Below the pieces are notes generated by a model. The model made no database searches. It saw only the letters and a program-made list of their open reading frames with translations, and was not told the origin of the DNA. Position numbers and translations under genes: made by a program. A DNA stretch of 64,000 nucleotides from Pelosinus baikalensis (lineage in GTDB: Bacteria > Bacillota > Negativicutes > DSM-13327). Position 1 is the stretch's first letter, and each line of letters begins with the position of its first letter. The stretch is taken from the NCBI RefSeq assembly GCF_020819555.1, contig NZ_JAJHJB010000001.1:186001-250000 (forward strand), in the 5' to 3' direction. Positions 52,711 through 59,405 of this stretch are shown here, piece after piece.

Positions 52711-52920
52711 TTATGCAACTACATCAAAACCCACTTCTTCTATCGCTTGGTGAAGGGCGGCAAGCACTGCAGAACCAGTCACTACCGCTTCTTTTTTCTC
52801 TAAATTAACAGCAGCGCTCGTAACTCCTGCAACTTCTTTAAGAGCCTTCTCGACGGCTGCCTTACAATGTCCGCAAGACATACCCTCAATTTTTATTATG
52901 ATTTCACCCGTTTGAGCCAT
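52711..52920 (-). CDS. CopZ-like heavy-metal-binding (HMA) protein
   Basis: A 69-residue ferredoxin-like HMA domain with GMSCGHCKAAVEKAL (C16 and C19 bind the metal), GVTSAAVNLEKKEAVV and a GFDVV end. It is a cytosolic copper(I)/metal chaperone by family. GAGGTG precedes the ATG. The usual partners CopA (P-type ATPase) and CsoR are not adjacent, so it is an orphan copy. Confidence 0.85.
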   Translation of the reverse strand: MAQTGEIIIKIEGMSCGHCKAAVEKALKEVAGVTSAAVNLEKKEAVVTGSAVLAALHQAIEEVGFDVVA

Positions 52921-53020
52921 TTTTATTCACCTCCTCTTCCTCATTATGCCATACCCCCGTACAGTATAATAAAAAGTATATAACAATCATTTTATCTAGT
53001 CAAGACCATGATCATAGTAC

Positions 53021-53430
53021 TTAACTTTTTACGATACTCAGCCTTTTGTGATTTCTACCGATAACACCCGCTTTTTGAATGGCTTTTTCTATATTTTTCT
53101 TTAAATTCTCTTCATTTTCCCTATCTAAACCAACTCGCTTCAAATCCACAGCTCTTGCAATTACTGTAATTTTTTCTGGAAGATTGTCTATGATCCCAAG
53201 CTGCTCAAGACTTATGGGGAGTCCTAATTCATCAATTTGATTTACAAGTTTTTCTACTTCAGCATCAGATTTTTCTTCTAAAATCAGCTGAACGATCAGT
53301 CCAAATATCACTCTCTCACCATGAAGGCTGTCTTGCGCCTCCGGGAAATGGGTAAGGCTGTTGTCTTCTCTCCTTAAAACATTTTCATTGCCTTCTACAG
53401 CATAACTTCCTCTTTGGCTTATCTATTTCC
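53021..53430 (-). pseudogene. C-terminal remnant of an iron-containing (glycerol-dehydrogenase-like) dehydrogenase
   Basis: The open frame (from just after TAG near 53430 to the stop at 53021) reads SYAVEGNENVLRREDNSLTHF, LHGERVIFGLIVQLIL, then LVNQIDELGLPISLEQLGI. It matches the last third of group III dehydrogenases of the GldA type, including the HGE metal-ligand histidine. The N-terminal NAD-binding and first metal-binding parts are absent. The possible start at 53311 would remove even the HGE motif, so this is a remnant and not a gene. Confidence 0.7.
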
Positions 53431-53565
53431 TTTTAAGTACCACTATTATTTGCAATATTGATTATTTAAATTAGGAAGATTCATCTGAATTTATACACGT
53501 TACATATTAGAATTGCGTAATATATATAAGGGGAAAGCCAAATATATGTAAAAGGAGAAAAATGT

Positions 53566-53910
53566 ATGAAAATTCGAAAAGAAGACTTTGTTGACTGTGT
53601 CGGATCAGTAACTATAGTAACAGATGACCGTATTATATTTCAGGGACAGATCAAGAGATTTGAAGGTCGTTATTGCAAGCAGGAATGGCCGAAGGTGGAA
53701 GTGAAAGCAAAATTGGAAGATGAGCCTGAATTTATTGTACTGTCACTATCTTGCGAACCTGCAATAATAAGAGATAACGCCACAATACAGACCATAAATC
53801 CCGAACTATTTCGAGAAGGTGATATTGTTAGAATCAATGTAGATGAAATTATCGCCATTGGTCCAAGCAATGGTTGTATTGATGACGTTGATCTTGCGGA
53901 GGAAGAATAA
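53566..53910 (+). CDS. Hypothetical 114-residue protein
   Basis: Not recognised. A beta-rich N-terminal part (DFVDCVGSVTIVTDDRIIFQGQIKRFEG) recalls small Sm/SH3-like or DUF2642-type domains of spore proteins; the C-terminus is acidic (DDVDLAEEE). It has no signal peptide or TM helix. AAAGGAG lies 9 bp upstream of ATG 53566 and a terminator follows 20 bp after the stop, so it is a genuine single-gene unit. Confidence 0.65.
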   Translation: MKIRKEDFVDCVGSVTIVTDDRIIFQGQIKRFEGRYCKQEWPKVEVKAKLEDEPEFIVLSLSCEPAIIRDNATIQTINPELFREGDIVRINVDEIIAIGPSNGCIDDVDLAEEE

Positions 53911-53930
53911 AAAATATTAAAGTTTGTGAG

Positions 53931-53954
53931 AAAAGCACCCTTCAGGGTGCTTTT
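53931..53954 (+). terminator. Terminator after the 114-residue gene
   Basis: AAAAGCACCC-TTCA-GGGTGCTTTT with a following TCTTATT. It can also serve the convergent araL-like gene. Confidence 0.85.
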
Positions 53955-53991
53955 CTTATTGCAAAAAATAAACTACGCAATAGGAACAGAA

Positions 53992-54804
53992 TTACGCAAA
54001 ATAGGCTTTTAATTCCTTTAGTGAATCAAATATTAAAGTTGGATGTATCTCAGACTTCTGCAAATCTCCTAACTTAGTTTCACCTGATAAAACCAGAATC
54101 GTCACCAAGCCATTTCCTTTGCCAAGTGCAATATCCGTATATAATCGGTCGCCAACCACAGCAATTTCCTCTTCTTTGAAACCTGTATCTTTCAAAATAT
54201 ACTGCAAGGTATGAGTTGTCGGCTTACCAAAGTATTCTGGTGAAATCCCAGTAGAAGCTGTAATCATGGCGCATATGGACCCGCAATCGGGAATAAAGCC
54301 ATCCTCCGTTGGACAATTAAAATCAGGATGAACCCCCAAGAAAATCGCCCCTGCGCGAATAAACTTACAAGCCTTGGATACCTTCTCATAAGCTAAGGTT
54401 GTATCAAAACCTACAACTACTACATCCGGGTCTTCTTCTACTAAATGTATATTGGAATTTTGAAAGTCACTTGTTAAATATTCATTTCCCAATAGAAATA
54501 CTTTTTTCCCTGGCATTGCTTCTTGCAAATGACGGATAATGACATGATTTGAAATCAACATCGCATTCTCTTTTACATCATAGCCCATATGATGAATTTT
54601 ATTGATATAGAACTCTGCATTTTGGGAAGAATTATTGGTAAAAAATTTAAAAGCAATCTTATTTTTTTCTAGTGTTTCTAAGAATTCAATGGCACCATCT
54701 AATAATTTACCACCTAAATATACCGTTCCGTCTAAATCCAGAATAAAGCATTTTACCTTATGTAAAATATCTTGTGCTTTACTTTTCACTGCCATTCCAT
54801 TCAT
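53992..54804 (-). CDS. araL: HAD-IIA sugar-phosphate/glycerol-phosphate phosphatase (AraL/NagD type)
   Basis: 270 residues: nucleophile motif ILDLDGTVYLG (D23, D25), motif II FFTNNSS, the IIA cap with HPDFNCPTEDGFIPDCGSI, FGKPTTHTLQYIL (motif III Lys) and VVGDRLYTDIALGKGNG (motif IV). It dephosphorylates small phosphosugars. It is directly downstream of araM with its ATG touching the araM stop and AAGGAAG before it. The same araL-araM pairing occurs in Bacillus subtilis, suggesting that this phosphatase acts on a product or by-product of the glycerol-1-phosphate dehydrogenase. Confidence 0.85.
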   Translation of the reverse strand: MNGMAVKSKAQDILHKVKCFILDLDGTVYLGGKLLDGAIEFLETLEKNKIAFKFFTNNSSQNAEFYINKIHHMGYDVKENAMLISNHVIIRHLQEAMPGKKVFLLGNEYLTSDFQNSNIHLVEEDPDVVVVGFDTTLAYEKVSKACKFIRAGAIFLGVHPDFNCPTEDGFIPDCGSICAMITASTGISPEYFGKPTTHTLQYILKDTGFKEEEIAVVGDRLYTDIALGKGNGLVTILVLSGETKLGDLQKSEIHPTLIFDSLKELKAYFA

Positions 54805-56184
54805 TTATGCTTCTTCCTTCTTTAAGTAATCATGAACCTCATGAGCAAATTCTTCTAAAAGTTCAAGGTCAGATAATAAATTAAGGATGGTATATCTTGT
54901 CCGAACTTCTTTTGCCATCAGAATGCCATTGATGACATGTTGCTCATCAATGCCGACTTCCCTGGGACGGCTCGCTCCTCCAGCATGTTTAAGAATGGCT
55001 GTAATCTTTCTTGCCGAAGGCATACACTTAACGATATCGATAATTTCATCCATATTTTCTTGGATGGTATGAATCCTTGCAATTCTCTTAGCTACAGAGT
55101 TTCGTTGTTCTTTTTCATTGATATGAATAATTTCCTGAGCAGCTTTTTGATAGAGACTTTCAACACTTTTCTTCCATTGCTCCTGATCAAATGAATTGGC
55201 TTTGCTAATAGCGTCGTCAAAATCAATCGTTGATTGGGCTAATAGTTCACTCAACTTTGCCGTAATTACGGCAGCGATCCCTACCTTTGTACCATGCAGA
55301 ACAGCCTTCTTATGTTCAAATAAAAACATCATCTCCCAATAATGGGCTAAGTGATGCTCTGAACCGGAAGCGGGTCTTGAATTGCCGACAAAGCTCATGG
55401 CAATCCCCGTCACTACCAGGGCTTCCATCAAGTTTTTAATGGCACCTTCGTCTCTGCTTTTTATTCCTTCTACATTATTGATACATTTTGTCATGGATTC
55501 CGTAACCATTTTTACAACTACATCACAATAATATTCACCATTAATCACTTTACCCAATTTCCAATCGGTTAAAGCTGAATATTTTCCAACAATATCCCCA
55601 AAACCAGCGATAATCATATTCATAGGTGCTTGCTTTACTATAGTAATATCTCCAATGATGGCTTTGGGACAGACACATTCAAAAGAGGTTTTAAGATTAT
55701 CAACAATTAAGGCGGCTCCAGTGGAAGCAAAGCCATCCATGGAGGGGGCTGTTGCTATAATAATAGCTGGAATGCTGATTTTGTGGCTGACAAATTTAGC
55801 TAAGTCATTGAGTGTACCTGTACCTATGGTAACAATTACATCTGTATCCTTTTCCACTTGAATCAGCAATGTGCCTACGGCTGCTTCGTCAGGAACCAGC
55901 TCTCCCTCTCCTTGAAATACAAACTTTTTGTATGCAAAGTTTGCTTGCCTTAAGGCTGCTTCTACCTGCTTGCCAGCGACTTCATCCGTGTGAAGATCGG
56001 CAATGACCAATGCTTTTTTATATTGAAAATCTCTTAAGCATTCAGGCAGTTTATCAATCCCATCCTTTTCGATTAGGATACGATCTATCGCAACGCGATG
56101 GGCTTCTTTGCATTCGCAATGTATTTCATTGCCTAAAAAATCTTCTATTTCTAAGCGCTCAATCCTATCTAGTGTTATATTCAT
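54805..56184 (-). CDS. araM: sn-Glycerol-1-phosphate dehydrogenase (AraM/EgsA)
   Basis: 459 residues of the AraM/EgsA family: VTIGTGTLNDLAKFVSHK (NAD(P) binding), ATAPSMDGFASTGAALI, GFGDIVGKYSALTDW (metal Asp), RPASGSEHHLAHYWEM (His) and VLHGTKVGIA (His). It reduces dihydroxyacetone phosphate to sn-glycerol-1-phosphate, the archaeal-type stereoisomer; in bacteria it feeds heptaprenylglyceryl-phosphate-type lipids. ATG 56184 is correct (GGGAGCAGCAAAG upstream). The frame extends to 56259 only because it runs into dispersed repeat R6. PTS genes lie upstream in the same direction. Confidence 0.9.
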   Translation of the reverse strand: MNITLDRIERLEIEDFLGNEIHCECKEAHRVAIDRILIEKDGIDKLPECLRDFQYKKALVIADLHTDEVAGKQVEAALRQANFAYKKFVFQGEGELVPDEAAVGTLLIQVEKDTDVIVTIGTGTLNDLAKFVSHKISIPAIIIATAPSMDGFASTGAALIVDNLKTSFECVCPKAIIGDITIVKQAPMNMIIAGFGDIVGKYSALTDWKLGKVINGEYYCDVVVKMVTESMTKCINNVEGIKSRDEGAIKNLMEALVVTGIAMSFVGNSRPASGSEHHLAHYWEMMFLFEHKKAVLHGTKVGIAAVITAKLSELLAQSTIDFDDAISKANSFDQEQWKKSVESLYQKAAQEIIHINEKEQRNSVAKRIARIHTIQENMDEIIDIVKCMPSARKITAILKHAGGASRPREVGIDEQHVINGILMAKEVRTRYTILNLLSDLELLEEFAHEVHDYLKKEEA

Positions 56185-56212
56185 CTTTGCTGCTCCCTTA
56201 TCACCAAATTTC

Positions 56213-56294
56213 CTTTTAAAACATATAAACGAATCGAACCACAAAGACACAAAGTACACAAAGGGTTCTATTTATATTTGTACCTTTGTGGTTG
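56213..56294 (+). repeat. Dispersed repeat copy R6 (internal deletion)
   Basis: Lead TTTTAAAACATATAAACG, then GAACCACAAAGACACAAAG and a short right end CCTTTGTGGTT. The central GCCGC palindrome is missing. It begins 29 bp upstream of the araM start codon. Confidence 0.85.
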
Positions 56295-56322
56295 ATAAAT
56301 TCTATAAGAAACACTATAGCTC

Positions 56323-57138
56323 TTAAAATATACCTAAAATTCCTGTAACAGTACCTAAGGCTATTAAGATACCCATTAGCTTAATAGGAGAAACACCCTT
56401 TTTGACCATCGAAAGAACAATTAAAGTTAATGCCAGCGGAATCAATCCTGGCATGAGTTTGTCAAGCAAATCGGTCTGTAAGTTAAATTTCACTTGACCT
56501 ACATCGAAACTAATTAAGGTTTGCAGGGGAATAAACCGTCCTACCAGCCCTCCCATGACAAGAGTTCCTAAAATCGATGCACCTTCAATTACCTTATTAA
56601 TCATGCCGCCTTCTAAAATTTGCTCCACTGCCTTCTTGCCATAGGTATAGCCATTCATCCACATGGTAAGTTGAACGGTAGTCATAATAGTAAATTGCGC
56701 AATTAAGAAGATAATGGGACCTGCAAGATTTTGATTATTGGTAATGCCAATGCAGATCGCAAGCATAATGGGAGTAATAATCCCTTGGGTTAATGTATCC
56801 CCAATGCCTGCTAAAGGTCCCATTAAACCAGTCTTAATCCCATTGAAAGCACCATCAGTAATAGGCTTGCCATTGGCTTTTTCTTCTTCCATGGCAATGG
56901 TAATTCCATGAATCACAGCGCCGCATATAGGCTCTGTATTGAAAAAGGATAAATGCCGCTGTACTGCTGCCTTGGCATCTTCTTTATCAGGATATAATTT
57001 TTCGATAACAGGCAGCATGGAATGGGCAAATGCAGTAGCTTGCATTCTTTCATAGTTATAATTGGATTGGGCGAACATGTACCATCGAAACCAAGATTTA
57101 AGCACATCATTCTTCGTTAATGTCTTTGCAGTTTGCAT
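56323..57138 (-). CDS. PTS mannose/fructose/sorbose-family EIID
   Basis: A 271-residue IID protein: LTKNDVLKSWFRWYMFAQSNYNYERMQATAFAHSMLPVIEKLYPD at the start, FFNTEPICGAVIHGITIAMEEEKA, GIKTGLMGPLAGIGDTLTQGIITPIMLAI and a C-terminal membrane anchor. It forms the sugar channel with IIC. GGAGG precedes the ATG. It is the last gene of the PTS block, followed by repeat R6 and araM. Confidence 0.93.
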   Translation of the reverse strand: MQTAKTLTKNDVLKSWFRWYMFAQSNYNYERMQATAFAHSMLPVIEKLYPDKEDAKAAVQRHLSFFNTEPICGAVIHGITIAMEEEKANGKPITDGAFNGIKTGLMGPLAGIGDTLTQGIITPIMLAICIGITNNQNLAGPIIFLIAQFTIMTTVQLTMWMNGYTYGKKAVEQILEGGMINKVIEGASILGTLVMGGLVGRFIPLQTLISFDVGQVKFNLQTDLLDKLMPGLIPLALTLIVLSMVKKGVSPIKLMGILIALGTVTGILGIF

Positions 57139-57159
57139 GCTAACTTACCTCCTTCAAAT

Positions 57160-57921
57160 TTATACGTTGACATCTTTTTTACCGGAATAGCGTATGGAAG
57201 TTACTGTCAGGGCTAACACAACACCCATAATGGCAATAATCAATATATCCTGTTTGAAATACACGGATAAAATAACACCTAAGACAAAAAACGGCATGGT
57301 AAAGGAATTGCCAATTAATTTCAAATTCATTGCGATACCCAGAGCAGGCAGCATGGCACCAATTACCGTAAACACATGCAGTACGCTAGGACTCATCACT
57401 CGCAGCATTCCTGATACAGCATCCGGTCCATAGAATACTACCAAGGTGGCAGGAATAAAACTAACTAAGAATAGCAAAATCTGAGGAGGAAATACATTGA
57501 TAAAGGCTAACCGCCTTAAATTGCCTTTTTCAACCTCTTTATCCGCCCAATGAACAAAAAAGGAATTCACCGTCATTTTAGCAATCCAGAGCACCGTTGC
57601 AATGGTTCCTAAGGGTACTGATATCGCCATGGCAGTGGCTACATCCAGGTTAGAAACTAAAGCAAGAGCCGTTCCAACGTATCCTGCAAAGGAAGGGTCA
57701 CCCATTTGGGCACCACCGGCTGAAATAAAACCTAAATAAATAACATTGATGCCCGCACCAATTAATGCTCCTTCCAAGGGCTGCCCTAAAATGATACCGG
57801 TAATAAATCCAGCTACCAGCGGTCGATTAAAGGTAAAGAAACCAACATAGGTAAACCAGGGACTCCATGAAAGATAATAAAAGACACCGATTAACGCAGC
57901 CTGTAAAAAAGAGATGTGCAT
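57160..57921 (-). CDS. PTS mannose/fructose/sorbose-family EIIC
   Basis: 253 residues, about seven TM helices: FLQAALIGVFYYLSWSPWFTYVGFFTFNRPLVAGFITGIILGQPLEGALIGAGINVIYLGFISAGGAQMGDP, a typical IIC-Man N-terminus. It transports the sugar with IID. AAAGGAGG before ATG; 21 bp from the IID gene. The sugar specificity cannot be read from sequence. Confidence 0.93.
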   Translation of the reverse strand: MHISFLQAALIGVFYYLSWSPWFTYVGFFTFNRPLVAGFITGIILGQPLEGALIGAGINVIYLGFISAGGAQMGDPSFAGYVGTALALVSNLDVATAMAISVPLGTIATVLWIAKMTVNSFFVHWADKEVEKGNLRRLAFINVFPPQILLFLVSFIPATLVVFYGPDAVSGMLRVMSPSVLHVFTVIGAMLPALGIAMNLKLIGNSFTMPFFVLGVILSVYFKQDILIIAIMGVVLALTVTSIRYSGKKDVNV

Positions 57922-58023
57922 ACTTTTTTCCTCCTTTATTTTGTGTGTACTCTCGCCAAAATGATCCTATAGACGTAAACAGTCAAAAGATGAGTATAAG
58001 ATAAGCATCATATACTTTGAAGA

Positions 58024-58497
58024 TTAAATCATCGTTGCCATTGGCATTTTATTTGCATCAGGAACAATTTGTACAAAAACATCCACGCCAAGAGTCAATA
58101 GTTCTTTAAATATTGCTTTTTCTTCTGCCGATATCGAAATATTTCTGTAGAGCTGCTTTCTGCCCTGTGTTGCTCCCATACCGCCCAGATTTAAGTCGGC
58201 AATGTTAACTCCAGCCTCTATAAGACCAAGTACGGTTTTGGGCGTCTTAACTAAAATAATAACTCTTTCGCCAGCATCTTCTCCTGCTAGTGTTACAGCG
58301 GCATCCTGAGTATTAAAAATATCTACTTTTATAGAAGATGGTGCCGCCATCTTTAACACTTTTACCATAAAAGAATCTTCGGCTACCTCATCATCCACGA
58401 CAATAATTCGATCTGCTTTGGTGATTTTTGTCCAGGCTGTAATCACCTGACCATGTATTAATCGGTCATCAATTCGAGTCAGAACAATATGTAACAT
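58024..58497 (-). CDS. PTS mannose/fructose/sorbose-family EIIB
   Basis: 157 residues. TRIDDRLIHGQV carries the phosphorylated histidine (H15), then WTKITKADRIIVVDDEVAEDSF and NLGGMGATQGRKQLYRNISI. It takes phosphate from EIIA and passes it to the sugar. ATG 58497 follows AGAGGTGG; the frame's earlier GTG/ATG (58506) is unlikely. About 100 bp of non-coding DNA separate it from EIIC. Confidence 0.92.
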   Translation of the reverse strand: MLHIVLTRIDDRLIHGQVITAWTKITKADRIIVVDDEVAEDSFMVKVLKMAAPSSIKVDIFNTQDAAVTLAGEDAGERVIILVKTPKTVLGLIEAGVNIADLNLGGMGATQGRKQLYRNISISAEEKAIFKELLTLGVDVFVQIVPDANKMPMATMI

Positions 58498-58512
58498 AAC
58501 ATCCACCTCTTC

Positions 58513-58935
58513 TTACTTATTAGTTTCATCAAATCGTTCAATTTCTTTAAAAAGTTCTCTGATTCCCGTGATACCTGTCTGGATACATACATTCGTTAAC
58601 TCATCTAATCCATAGGACTCTCTCATACTAAAAGCCTCAATGATCATTGGTAAACTGAAACCAGCAATACACCTAAAGTTACTGGTAATGGTGCTGCTCG
58701 CTTTGGCAGTATTGTTATAGGGACTCGCGCCAAATAAATCAGCAAATACCAGCACCCCCATTCCTGTATCTAATGCTTGGATGGCTGCATTGACCTTCTC
58801 GCAAAACGCTTCAATACTATCTCCGCGATAACATCCCAGCGCCAATGCCTTTTCCTGCTTCCCCAAAATTAGTTGAGCAGTTTGTAAAGCTGCTTCACCA
58901 AAATTTTCATGGGTTACTACTAAAATTCCAATCAT
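58513..58935 (-). CDS. PTS mannose/fructose/sorbose-family EIIA
   Basis: A 140-residue IIA-Man: GILVVTHENFGEAALQTAQLILG has the phospho-histidine H9, and GMGVLVFADLFGASPYNNTAK is the second signature. First gene of the operon, 33 bp after a sigma54 promoter. AAAGGAGG precedes the ATG. Confidence 0.93.
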   Translation of the reverse strand: MIGILVVTHENFGEAALQTAQLILGKQEKALALGCYRGDSIEAFCEKVNAAIQALDTGMGVLVFADLFGASPYNNTAKASSTITSNFRCIAGFSLPMIIEAFSMRESYGLDELTNVCIQTGITGIRELFKEIERFDETNK

Positions 58936-58967
58936 TAAAATCCTCCTTTCTTTGTACTAAGTATTAC

Positions 58968-58983
58968 TGCAACTCCTATGCCA
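58968..58983 (-). promoter_or_regulatory. Sigma54 promoter of the mannose-type PTS operon
   Basis: On the minus strand TGGCAT-AGGAG-TTGCA matches the -24/-12 consensus with one mismatch, directly before EIIA. The adjacent LevR-like activator is the natural partner. Confidence 0.85.
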
Positions 58984-58987
58984 ACTA

Positions 58988-59159
58988 TGTGTCTCATTAC
59001 CTGCCAGTCAGATGACAAACAGCCTATAGTCTAGGATATAAAGGCAGAGTTGCTACATAAATTAAAATTTAACCTTTGGGCGCATTCCCTTTTTAAGAAT
59101 GTGTCTTAAAATGTGTCTTAGTCATATTTCATGGAATGTGTCTCAAAATCCAAGACACA
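58988..59159. promoter_or_regulatory. Repeated TGTGTCTYA boxes (LevR upstream activating sites)
   Basis: TGTGTCTCA at 58988, TGTGTCTTA at 59100 and 59112, and TGTGTCTCA at 59137, the last paired with an inverted AGACACA at 59153. The three distal boxes cluster about 120-170 bp upstream of the sigma54 promoter, an enhancer-like distance. Confidence 0.7.
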
Positions 59160-59185
59160 TCATTATATGAAAAACACTTCGCACC

Positions 59186-59233
59186 CTTTAAAACATGTAG
59201 AACAAATCGAACCACAAAGACGCAAAGGACACT
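59186..59233 (+). repeat. Dispersed repeat copy R7 (truncated left half)
   Basis: Lead CTTTAAAACATGTAGAAC, then GAACCACAAAGACGCAAAGG and ACAC, then unrelated sequence. Same orientation as the other copies. Confidence 0.8.
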
Positions 59234-59354
59234 CAAGAAAAGTTCCTTAAAAAAGGGCATCGGATATCTTTTCTGACACTCCTGTGATTTATTTCATGAC
59301 CGTTGCTCACTAATGCTCGCAAAATGACAGGTAAATGAATACTCCTTATGAATG

Positions 59355-59394
59355 AAAAGAAGCTCAAGAGTTTACATTTCTCTTAAGCTTCTTT
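59355..59394 (-). terminator. Terminator of the levR-like gene
   Basis: AAAGAAGCTCAAGAG pairs with CTCTTAAGCTTCTTT (one G-T) around a 9-nt loop; on the minus strand it is followed by TTTTC. Confidence 0.75.
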
Positions 59395-59405
59395 GCGCTA
59401 TTCTT

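Noticed and set aside
53021..53311. Intact 96-residue protein
   Set aside because: Homology to the dehydrogenase family continues upstream of the apparent start, so it is a remnant.
56185..56259. N-terminal extension of the araM reading frame to 56259
   Set aside because: The extra 25 codons are the complement of dispersed repeat R6; the real start with an RBS is 56184.
58988..59159. CRISPR-like short repeat array
   Set aside because: Units are only 9 bp, irregularly spaced, and upstream of a sigma54 promoter; no cas genes are present.
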